From Perognathus longimembris pacificus (taxonomy: Eukaryota; Chordata; Mammalia; Rodentia; Heteromyidae): 64,000 bases of DNA. Below the pieces are notes generated by a model. That model saw nothing but the letters and a program-made list of their open reading frames with translations. It ran no database searches and was not told the origin of the DNA. The translations under genes were made by a program, and so were the position numbers. Below are positions 13,201 through 25,250 of this stretch, in pieces. Every line of letters starts with the position of its first letter. Within the stretch, counting starts at the first letter, position 1. The stretch lies in assembly GCF_023159225.1 (NCBI RefSeq), contig NC_063174.1, forward strand, positions 41,470,191 through 41,534,190, in the 5' to 3' direction.

Positions 13201-16200
13201 AAAAAACAACAACAGTGCAAGTAGCTCATAATCTTAGCAGTTAGGGAAGCTGAGTCTAGAAGGACTGTGGTTCAAAGCCAACCTGGACTGAAATATTCTC
13301 AAGACTTCCATCTCTAAAAGAGGCAACACACAGCCCAATTGGTAGAGCCCTACCAAGCTAGCATACCAATTGAGAAGGCCTGAATTCAGTCATCATCAAT
13401 ACTTTTGTGTGTATGCATATATGCACTTGATCATACAGTAAAATAAGACATATTGTAGGAATGTGAAGTCATAGAGTAAAGGTAAGACTCTTTGTATTCA
13501 TTAATTATAAGATTTCTTTGGATAAATCAAGAGTAAATGCTTTCACTTACAAAGGCATCTTTTTTCCCCCCTAGTCCTGGGGCTTGAACTCAGGACTTGG
13601 GCTCTCTATCCCTGAGCCTCTCTGAGCTCGAGGCTACTTCTCAAGCCTCAGTGATAATTCTGGCTTTTTCTGAGTAGTTTATCGGAGATAAGAGTCTCAT
13701 AGACTTTCCTGCCTGGGCTGGCTTTGAACTGCGATCCTTAGGTCTCAGCCTCTTGAGTAACTAGGATTATATACAAGCATCTTCTTAAACAGTAGTTAGC
13801 AAGGATTTTAGTGTAACAGGATAAAGTAGGAAGAAGTGGAAAAAATGAGGGAAACATTTCTTGCTCCCCATGCAGGAAATGGAAGAAGACTCCAAAGCCT
13901 GTGTTTTGAGAGTACTTTGCTGACTTACTGTGTATGTTTTAATTTGTCATATAAATTTGCCTTTCTCAGTCCAGCTTCCTTTGTGTGTATGTGTGTGCAT
14001 CTGTATGTGTGCATGCATATGTGTACTTGCACGCATGCACGTGTGCTGATCCTGGGGTTGAACTCAGGGCCTGAGTCAAAAAACTCAGGCTGTCCCTGAG
14101 TTTTTCTTAAGGCAAGTGCTCTACCACTTGAACAACAGCTCTACTTCTGGCTTTTTGGTGGTTAATTGGGAATAAGCTGGCTTTGGACTGGGATTTTCAG
14201 ATCTCAACCACCTGAGTAGCTAGGGTTACAGATATGTCGCCCATCTGTTTTCCTTTTCACTCACTATGAACACATGAACACACACAGTTGTAACTATGCC
14301 AGTGCCAACTTGCAGAGATAGACTACTGTCCACTAAAACTCTAAAGAATGGTTTCTGTTGTAGGAACAACAACAGTACTGGTATCGACAGCATCTGCTTA
14401 GTTTACAGCAGAGGACTAAAGTACATTTGCCGGGACACAAAAAGGGGCCTGCCATAGCAAAGGATGCATCTGAACCAGTAAAAGAGGAAGCTACAGTACC
14501 CACCACTAGTCAAGTCTCAGAACCTCTTTCATCTGATGAGCCGCCATTACCGCCTCCAAAGGAGGAGGCACCACCTCCTCTCCCCCCTGAGGAACCCCAG
14601 GTAATTGGTGTTTATTAAGTGATTCCGTTGTTTTTTTTTTTCTGATTCTTCTATGCACAGTTATAAATAGATATAAAAGCTGGGCACTGGTGGCTCACGC
14701 CTATAATCCTAGCTACTCAGGAGGCTGAGATCTAAGGATTATGGTTTGAAGCCAGCCCAAGCAGAAAAGTCCCTGTGAGACTCTTATCTTCAATAAACTA
14801 CTCAAAAAAAGCCAGAAGTGGCGCTGTGGCTCAAGTGGTAGAGCACTAGCCTTGAGCACAAAGAGGCTCAGAGACAGTGCTCAGACCCCAAGTTCAAGCC
14901 CTAAGACTGACCAAAAAAATAATAAAAATAAATAAATGGATATATATATCATTTTATTTATGATTGCTTGTCTTTATCATGTTTTCAAAATAAATTTTAA
15001 ATGAGAATGAAGAGTTAAGTACTCTTCTAAGTGGAGTATATCTCTATATAAAAGGGACAGGCCATAATGTATTCATAAAGACAGCACAGGGCAGTAGTTA
15101 AGACTTTCAACTTTTAGGGTCAGCCATCTAAGCAGTGATCAGGCACTGACCTTGCTAATTGTGATTCTGGATAAGTTTGTTAATTTTTCGGTGCTTCAGT
15201 TTCCTCATAAGCCAAATGGGCCTCTATCTAAATAGCAAATGTCTATAGAGCTACTAAAGCATTAAATATGATCATCTTCATCACCAGTAGCATAGTAACT
15301 GGAGCATGCAATAGTCCAACATTGTTCTTTCAGCTTTGTTGAATCATACTGATTACATGTAGGCCTTGGTAAAAAGTGACAAGGAAAAGAAGGGTTTCCC
15401 TTAGAGTGGAAAGGACTATAATTGTAGATTCACTTTTGGAGGATGTTGTTGACCGATTTAGGAAGAGTAAGACTTATTCTAGTGAAAGAGTATGAAATTT
15501 ATAAACTCCATTGTATTAGTATCATGATATCAAAATATAGAGTTAGGTGTTTTCACTAAATTTAGAATAGCTTTTCTCACTTGGGCACATGCCTGTAGTC
15601 TCGCTACTCAGAAATCTGAGATCTGAGAATCAAGGTTTGAAGCTGGCTTGGGCTTGTTACCCAGCAAAACACCAGAAATAGAGGTGTAGCTCAAGTAGTA
15701 GAGCACTAACCTTGAGTGAAAAAGCCAAGTGAGAATGGGCCCAGCTCCAGTACTGGCACACACACACACAAAAAGAAAGGGTGTGGGTGTGTGTGCGTGC
15801 GTGTGTATACACATAGATACATATATTAGTTTTCCTCAGGGTGACTGAGGTGTAGGGATTTGGGAACTTTATGATACATTTGCAAATATGAATTTGGTTG
15901 TACCTTATGACTTAGATAAAATGTATCCTCTCTTAACTTTAGTCGGAGGACCCAGAAGAAGATGCCAGGTTAAAACAGTTGCAGGCTGCAGCAGCACATT
16001 GGCAACAGCACCAGCAGCATCGGGTTGGCTTCCAATACCAGGGGATAATGCAGAAACACACTCAGCTTCAGCAGATCCTACAGCAATACCAGCAAGTTAT
16101 ACAGCAGCCACCACATATACAGGCAAGTACTTTCGTCACTGGCCATTGTGCACTTGCCTCAAGAATATGTAAAAGATACATTATTCCTGAAAGAGCATTG

Positions 16201-19200
16201 ACTGTGAGGAGCTAGAGATAACAAGTACAATTAGTGTTTCCCAAGAGATGCTCAAGTAGGTATCTATCACATTACCTGGGGTTTGGAGAAGATTGCGTGT
16301 AGTAGTCTTTTGGGAAAGGATAGGTAGAGTAGAGTCTCCTGATCATGTCAATCTGGGCCAGATATTAGATAGTATATTATTAAGGGATTTAGGAAGCAGG
16401 GATTTTTTTTTTTTTTTTTTTTTTTGTAAGTCCTGGGGCTTAGACTCAGGGCCTGTGCACTGTCCCTGGCTTCCTTTTGCTCAGGGCTAAGCACTCCACT
16501 TGAACCACTTGAGCCACAGCGCCACTTCCAGCTTTTTCTGTTTATGTGGTGCTGAGAAGTCGAACCCAGGGTTTCATGTATGCTAGGTAAGAACTCTACC
16601 ACTAAGCCACATTCCCAGACCAGAAGCAGGGATTTTTGCCACATAAATACAAATTAATGCTGTGACTGGTGGCTCACGCTTGTAATCCTAGCTACTCGGG
16701 GGGCTGAGATCTGAGGATTGCAGTTCAAAGGCAGCCCAAGCAAGAAAGTCTGTGAGACTCTTTATTTCTAATTAGCCACCAGAAAAACTGGAAGTGGTAC
16801 TGTGGTTCAGTGTGGTTGAGCACTAGCCTTGAGCAAAAGAGCTCAAAGACAGTGCCCAGGCCCTGAGTTCAAGCCCCACTCCTAGCAAAAAGACACAAGT
16901 TGCTTTGTGTTTTTCCCACAAACCACCTAACAGGTGAATGAATAATCTACCAGAAAAAGGCCAAGAGCAGTAATCACAAAAAACCTAAGCAAATATACCA
17001 TAATGATAAAGCAACTTGGATTTTGTTTGTCCTGTACCTTTGGAGTATAATCTTGTGTCTTTTGATCTATAACAATATATTATTTTTCAGGTTTTAAAAA
17101 TAATCCTTAATAATATAAAGAAACCTTGGAAAATACTTGTTGAGGTAGCTATTTGTTTTTGTGTTTTGGTTGGTGTTTCCAACATTATGATAACTTTATA
17201 TAAGGAAGAAGAGTGCTCGTCACTGAGAAGACAACAAGCTTATTTTCTGGTCTCAAAGTCTTTATTGTTCTAATTTCCTAAGGTGTCAGGTACCATCAAC
17301 TCATTTATATTTTAACTTATCGATCAGTTCTTACACGAATGTCTTGAAATAATTTTTATTCCTCTGTTTGTAGACCATGTCTGTAGATGTGCAGCTGCGG
17401 CATTATGAGATGCAGCAGCAACAGTTTCAGCATCTCTACCAAGAATGGGAGCGAGAGTTTCAGCTGTGGGAGGAACAGCTCCATTCCTATCCTCATAAAG
17501 ATCAGCTTCAGGAGTATGAGAAGCAGTGGAAAACGTGGCAGGGACATATGAAAGCCACTCATACCTATCTCCAAGAGAAAGTCAATTCATTTCAGAACAT
17601 GAAGAACCAGTATATGGGGAACATGTCAATGCCACCTCCTTTTGTTCCATATTCTCAGATGCCTCCCCCTTTACCAACAATGCCCCCTCCAGTATTGCCT
17701 CCATCATTACCACCACCAGTAATGCCCCCTGCCCTACCTGCTACTGTGCCACCACCTGGCATGCCTCCACCTGTAATGCCTCCTTCTCTACCAACCTCTG
17801 TTCCCCCACCAGTGATGCCTCCATCTCTCTCCTCAGCAGGGCCACCCCCAGTCCTTCCCCTACCTTCTCTTTCTTCTACAGGTCCACCACCAGTCCTTCC
17901 ACCATCTCTCTCTTCAGGGGCACCTCCACCTGTCCTGCCCCTCCCACCGTTATCTTCAGCCACACCTCCTCCAGGAATACCTCCCCCTGGTGTTCCACCA
18001 GGGATGCCTCCTCAATTACCAACAGCCCCAGTTCCACCAGCTTCTGGTTCTCAGAACTCACAAGTTCCGGAGAAACCTAGACCAGCACTGCTTCCCACAC
18101 CTGTGTCTTTTGGTTCAGTCCCACCATCAACTTACCACCCTCCACTGCAATCAGAACAAGTGAATTCTAAACCTCCTCTGAGCAAGTCTGCTTTGCCATA
18201 CAGTCCATTCTCATCTGAGCAAGGACTTGGGGACTCTTCTCATTCAATTACTGCAGCCAAGGATATGCCAGTGAGGTCAGGTGGACTGCTTCCAGATCCT
18301 CCTAGAAGTAGTTACTTGGAAGGTCCAAGAGGCCCAAGGTAAGTCTGCTGTTTTTTGTTTGTTTGGCTATTATGACTTAAGCTGCATAGGTTTTGAAGGA
18401 ATCATAATATTTATACAATTTTTGTAATTTCTTTGTATATTCCTGGTTTATAGTTAATAGCATTATTTGTATTTGCTTATTTGATATCACATAATCTAGA
18501 AAAGATAACATGCCCCGATTTCTTGAATGTGATATAGCTATTACAGTGTTTTAGGGTATTGATTTTTCAGCTTCAGAAATATTTTTAGCCTTATTTATCT
18601 AAGACAGGGTGTGAATTGCCTACCTATAATCCCAGCTGCTCAGAAGCATTAGTAGGAGGAGCAGGTCTGAAGCTGGACCCAGACAAAAAGCATAAGACCT
18701 TACCCAAAAAGCAACAAAGGACTGAGAATAGGATTCAAGTGGTAGAGTGCTTACCCTGAGTTCAAATACCAGTATTTCCCAAAGAAACTCCACAACCCCA
18801 AACTTAGTTATCTTCTTTGCTTTTCGTTTATTTGACAAATAGTTGGATTGGCAAATACTGTTTGTTAGAATAGTATAAGGATAATATGGCAGGGGTGGCC
18901 TGGGACTCATCATATAGCTCAGGCTGGCCTCACACATAATACTCCTGCCTCAGCCTCTTGAGTGCTGGGATTGCAGGTATGTGTCATCGTGTTTGTCTAG
19001 TAAGTACAACCTTAAAAAAATTACTCAGCAAATATTTACGAAGTTCTTGGTCTGTGCTTACAGCCATGAGTACAACAAAAGTGGCAAAATCCTTTTCCCC
19101 ATGGAACCTTCTGTATTCTTTAATGTGATATTTTTCTTTCCTCCAAATAATTCATGTATATATATATGAAAATGATGTGACTAGTCTCTGTTTTTGTTTG

Positions 19201-22200
19201 TTTTTTGTGCAGGGCCTAGGCACTGTCCATGAGCTTCCCCCACCCCCACCCCCACCCCCACCTTCAAGGCTAGCTCTCTGCCACTTGAGCCACAGCTCCA
19301 CTTCCAGTTTTTTTTTGTTGCTTAATTGGAGATAAGAGTCTCCAGTACTTTCCTTCCTGGGCTGGTTTCTATCTGCAATCCTCAGATCTCAGCCTTCTCA
19401 GTAGATAGGATTATAGGCATGAGCCATCAGCACCCAGCTGTTTTTGTTTTAACTTTTTAAAAAGTATCAAATTCAGCTGGGCATGGTAGTGTATTCCTTT
19501 AATCCCAACACTTAAAGAGGCTGAGAAAAGAGGAATGTAAGTTTGCAGCCTGCCTAGAGCTACATAGCAAGATCCTCTCTTAAAAAAACAAAACAAAACA
19601 TTAAAAAGGTAAACAAAAATGTGTTGAATTCATCTTTCCAAGTTTGTAAGAGTATTTTTTTCTCCCAGAGTGATCTAAATGGTAAGTGTCCTATAGAAAA
19701 ATATTTTCAATCAAGCTTTTTTTAAAATTGAAAATTGTAATAGAAATACATACTATTTACAGAAAATATAAACATTATAGAAAGTATAGAAAAAAGTGAG
19801 TCATTTAACTTTATCATTGGGAGATTAAAAGCATGTCATATACATAGGATCATTTTGACTTTATTGTCTTACTACTTGCTTTTTCTCGTATGTGTAAATT
19901 GCTTAGCTTTCCATCACAATATCAGTAGATCTATATAATCATTTTGAACTTATTTATTTATTATTATTACTTTTGGTGCCAGTCCTGGGGTTTGAACTCT
20001 GCCTGGGCACTGCCCCTGAGCCTTTTTGTTCAAGGCTAGTGCTCTAGAGTTTGGGGATTTAGCTCTAGGGTTTGGGGAAGAGCACTTGATTCTGGCAAGT
20101 GCCAGACCCTGAGTTCGGTCCTCAGCTCTGAGAAAAAACAAAGCAGAGCTCTACCACTTGATGCACAGCTTTACTTTTGGCCTTTTTGGTGGTTAATTGG
20201 AGATAAGAGTCCATAGACTTTCCTGGCCAGGCTAACCAGGAAACTTGTTCCCCAAGTTTAAAATTCCTAATTCAGTGTGCCACAAACTCCATCCTAAGTC
20301 AAAGCTAATAGAACGTGTAGTTAATTCTTTTGTGTATTAAGAAGCCTTTTATGAATCAGTATATACATCATTATCTCTGGAGAGTCTTCTGAACAACCTG
20401 TGAAACCCAGAAGTTATTTCACATTTACCCTTTACAGACTGAAGCTAAGAGGACACAGAAGTTGCTCAGTCAGGATTATAATGTGGCTGGGAGAGTGCAA
20501 CCAAATCTATACCCATGAGGAACTCAGTCTACTAGGTCCCAGAGCAAAAGTACTAGTTAAGCATTGTTTAATGCCATATTGCAGGTTCATGCTGTAGGCA
20601 ATTACAGTTATATTTGTAGTGTGTCTCATCTTCTTGATTTGAATTGTATCTAGTGATTGAACACTGACATTTAGATCTGGAGACTAATTTGCTAGAAGGC
20701 ATTCTTCCCCTCACCCCTTTTCTGGCAGCACTAGGCTTTGAAATCCTAGTCTCACACTGGCTGGGCCAGTGTTCTTAACACTTGGGCCATTTTGCTAGCC
20801 CTTTCTGTGTTGTCTTACTTCTGGACTGGTCAGCCTATCTGTGATCCTGTATATTTATACTTGCACCACATAGCTGAGATGACAGTACTGAGCCACCTCA
20901 CCCATTGGTTAAAGTGGAGCTGTACAGACATTTTGCGCAAGCTGGCCTCAAGCCATGATCTTCGTCTTCACCTCCCATTTAGATAGTATTACAGGTTTGG
21001 ACCACATTATTTGGCAGAGGACAATTTGAATACCTCATGAAAAATACTTTCTATTCCAACTTCTGGCATCTTGATGTTTTCTGTCTTTGCATACCAAATC
21101 TTGGCTTTGTAAATTTAGGGCTATTTTAAGCCTTTCTGAAAGGTACTGTTAATAATCTTAGTGCTGAAAGGATCTTAGCAATGAACTTCCTCTCTATGGC
21201 AACTCATGTGTGTTGCATTTTTGTTTGCCATGCTAGGCCTTATGTGTATTAACATAGTTATTTCTTGCAATGATTTGGGGAAGTTATAAATTCTCCCAGA
21301 CAGTGGCATTAGAATTTACAACCATCTGATCTGCTTTTAAGTCCATTGTACTTCCTGTAGGAAATAGTTGGCAGACTCTGCTTGAACTTGGTACTTTGAT
21401 AATTAGGACCACTGGCTTAAAAGATGTTGAGTCTCCTAAAATGTTTATTCTGTTCATTGACCCTAATGTGCTTTTTTTTTTAACTCTTCTATTCATTTCT
21501 AGACTGGCTTCTGTGATGAATAATTATCCTCCACAGAATTACCCTTTCTTCTATAGTATGCCACTACAGTTATTTTAAAATTACTCTCATAGTTTTCTAC
21601 CCTGCCTTATCCTTTCTGCTCTGCCAGTTACATGTATTTTTTTTTTTCTTTTCACATTATCATTGGTTCTAGTCTCCTTGTGCCACACTACTCTCTGTTC
21701 TTTAAGGGGCCAGTGGTTTGTTATACTTCTCCAGAATGAACATGTATTCATGTTCAGAGGATTGTGAGCTCATTATTTATACTGTGTTTACCTAGTTTAA
21801 CAAATTTCTTTTTATTTTTATTTATTTATTTGTTTGTGTATTTATTTTTTTGCTCGTTCTAGGGCTTGAAATCAAGGCCTAGGCACTGTGTCTGAGCTTT
21901 TTTCCTCAAGGCTAGCACTCTACCACTCGAGCCACAGTTCCTCTTCCAACTTTTTGGTGATTAATGAAGAGTCTTACGGACTTTCTTTATCTGGGCTGGC
22001 TTCGAACTGTGATCAAATCTCAGTCTCCTAAGTAGCTAAGTTTACAGGCATGGCCACCAGTGCCTGACTGCTTTTTGTTGTTGCTAAAACAGCACTCAAT
22101 GTTGACTCTTGTGCTAAGCATCAATTTGGGTTTCAGGTCTTTTTTACATTAGCTAGGTCTCATTCTCAACTTGTTTAGCTGGGTGCTAATGACTCATACC

Positions 22201-25082
22201 TGTAATCCTAGCTAATCAGGAGACTGAGATCCTGAGGATCACAATTGGAAGCCAGCTGGGGCAAAGTCCTGCATTTGTTCCCCAGCACTACTAATATTAT
22301 AGTTTGAGATAGTAATAAATAGAAGAGTTGGGTGCCAGTGGATCGTGCCTGTAATCCTAGCTACTCAACTTAGGAGGCTGAGATCTGAGAATCACTATTT
22401 GGAGCCAGCCAGGGCAGAGAAATTTGAGACTCTTATCTCCAGTTAACCAGCAACAAGCCAGAAGTGAGGCTATGGCTCAAGTGGTAGAGTACTAGTTTTG
22501 AGCAGAAGAAGTTAAAAGGATCACTCCTAGACTCAGTTCAAGATCTAGTTGGGGGGTGAGAGAGGGCAAGTAACAAATATGAATGGACAATTCACATTAG
22601 AAATATCACTTAAAAATAAACATATCAAGCTGGGTGTTGGTGGCTCGGGCCTGTAATCCTAGCTACTCCAGAGGCTGAGATCTGAGGATCTTAATTCACA
22701 GCTAGCTGGCAAATCTGTGGACTCTGTTTCCAATTAACCAGAAAAGGCTGGAAGTGGAGTGTATCTCTACTGGTAGATTGATACCCTTGAGGGTAAAAAC
22801 TAAGGACAGCACCCAGGCCTTCAGTTAAAGCCCCACTACCAGCACTAAAACAAAACAAAACACCCCAAAACTTGTATAGTTATTATTTTTGTTTATCTTC
22901 TTTTTATAAGACTTTACACTTACCTTTGTATTTTATCTAGTTAGGTTTGAGCCTTCATTTTAGTCTGTTGAATCCTGGTGAATATTTCTTACTGTTGTAG
23001 ATTTATGTGTTTTTTTTAATACAACTGCAACTTTTTTTTTTCTTTTCCTATTTTTCTTCTTTTCCTGTGACAGGCACATTTGCCTAGAACTCTCTCAGTC
23101 CTCCTGCCTCAGCCTCCCAGGTTCAGGCATTTGCCATCATTCCTGGCTTCAGTTGCAACTTCGATAAGGGTGGCATTTTTGCTTTTGAATAGAATCCTGT
23201 TTCATGTTTCTACTTTGTTTTAAGAACTTTTCCCCAAGCTACTTTATTTCATTGCCATTTCTATCACCTATTTCTTTTGCTTACTGTGAGACCTTAAGGA
23301 AATAGTGATCATAAGGCAGGCATAGATTGTTCTTTTTTCTTTGGTGTAAATAGGTTAAAAAAAAATCACTGGGAAAAGTTAGTGAAAGTCTGAGTCAAGC
23401 ATGATTTATAGTATGAAGGAAACATGACTTTCTTTTATTAGTTCAAGTCAGATTTTGTTATAAATGCATAACTGGTATGGTAAGCCACCCATTAAAAAGA
23501 AAACCGGGGGCTGGGGATATGGCCTAGTGGCAAGAGCACTTGCCTCGTATACATGAAGCCCTGGGTTCGATTCCCCAGTACCACATATACAGAAAATGGC
23601 CAGAAGTGGCGCTGTGACTCAAGTGGCAGAGTGCTAGCCTTGAGCAAAAAGAAGCCAGGGACAGTGCTCAGGCCCTGAGTCCAAGGCCCAGGACTGGCCA
23701 AAAAAAAAAAAAAAAGAAAGAAAGAAAACCGGAAGAAAAACAAGAATTGAGGGATTGGAGACATGGCTCAGTTGGTAGAGCATCAACCAGCCGACAAGCA
23801 AAAGCATCAAGTACTAAGTACTAAGTCTGCATCTTGTACTGAAAAAAAAGAAAACCATAGAGAACACAAATTGACATCAGTAATATGCTGTTAAAATGAA
23901 GAACATTTAATTGCTTTGAAGCTTTGCAAAATATAAATATAAGTTACTTTCTGAAAAACGAAACATTTCCCAAAAAAGTCAAGCCAGATAAACCTTCATC
24001 AAATGTAAATAGCCTATTGTGTCATTGAGCTCTGGGGCAGCTGTTTTTTGTTGTTGTTGTTGTTTTTGTTTTTCTGCGACCTTTTTTTTTCTTATTTATT
24101 GTTAAAGTAATGTACAGAGAGGTTACAGTTTCATACATTAGGCCTTGGGTACATTTCTTGTACTGTTTGTTACCTCCTCCCTCATTCATCCCTTCCCTCT
24201 CTCCCCATGAGTTGTTCAGTTGGTTTACACCAAATGGTTTTGCAAGTATTGCTTTTGTAGTTGTTTTATCTTTTTATCCTTTGTCTCTGGGTTTTAATAT
24301 TCCCTTTCACTTTCTAATACCAGTATATACAGTTTCCAATGTACTCAGATAAGATACAGTGATAGTGCGGGGACAACCACAGGAAGGGGATACAAGAGGA
24401 TTATCAATAATAGAAGCTATGGTTTCACATGGCATATTGAAAGTAATTACAACAGTGGTATAACAGTCGTTTCCATAACATAGAGTTCATTTCACTTAGC
24501 ATTATCTTATGCACTCATAAGGGCATAGCTATTAGGCTCTTGTGATCCTCTACTGTGACTAGCCTAAACCTGTGCTAATTATTCCCTTATGAGGGAGACC
24601 ATAGAGTCCATGTTTCATTGGGTCTGGCTCACTTCACTTAGTATAATTTTTTCCAAGACCTTCCATTTCCTTACGAATGGGGCTGTTTTGATACTGTGTG
24701 TGTATGTGTCTGTGAATCATTTTCACTGAGTCTTCCAGAAGACTATCGTTGCTTCAATGATAGGTCATATCAGTGGGAGTTGGTTTCCTAGAATCCTTTA
24801 TTTTTCAATAACTACTAAGTAACCTACAGAGAAGTGCAGGCTCATCAGTGTACAATCCATTAATTTTCTCAAAGCATGTACAGTCCGAAATTAAGCTGGT
24901 TGCCAGTGGCTCATGCTGCTCTAGAGGCTGACATCTGAGGATCGTGATTCATAGACAGCCCAGGCAAGAAAGTTCACGAAACTCTTTATCTCCATTTAAC
25001 CAGCAAAAAGCCAGAAGTGGAGCTGTGGTTCAAGTGAAAAACTTAAAGAATAGTGCCCAGGCCCTGAGTTGCATAGGTGGGC

Positions 25083-25131
<49 letters not shown>

Positions 25132-25202
25132 GGAGAGAAAGCTGTGGTTCAAGTGAAAAACTTAAAGAATAGTGCCCAGGCCCTGAGTTGCATAGGTGGG
25201 CA

Positions 25203-25250
<48 letters not shown>

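Larger units (their letters stand above)
1293..14363 (+). other. YLPM1: Intron 1 (13.1 kb)
   Basis: GT-AG, phase 0. Contents are mostly repeats listed separately: SINEs throughout, a solo LTR at 5892-6286, an L1 3' end at 7455-8030, a purine-rich old repeat-like block at 8390-9130 and an unassigned open frame at 11758-12117. The stretches 1300-1690, 2905-3490, 4906-5025, 5415-5890, 6290-6700, 8040-8390, 9135-9630, 9870-10360, 12120-12390 and 13400-13565 show nothing I recognise. Confidence 0.9.
14601..15942 (+). other. YLPM1: Intron 2 (1.3 kb)
   Basis: GT-AG, phase 0. Holds a composite SINE (14678-14940), an MIR (about 15083-15300) and a second composite SINE with TG-rich tail (15573-15810). 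Nothing is recognised in 15300-15570. Confidence 0.9.
16123..17373 (+). other. YLPM1: Intron 3, GC-AG type (1.25 kb)
   Basis: Starts with gcaagta and ends with ctctgtttgtag. The donor matches consensus except for C at +2 (CAG|GCAAGT), the usual form of GC-AG introns spliced by the major spliceosome. Contains an IDL-Geo SINE and a composite SINE; 16905-17373 shows no recognised repeat. Confidence 0.9.

Noticed and set aside
17526..18080. A 184-codon alternative frame and antisense frames in exon 4
   Set aside because: Products of the repeated PPPVMPP coding units; not a recognisable protein.
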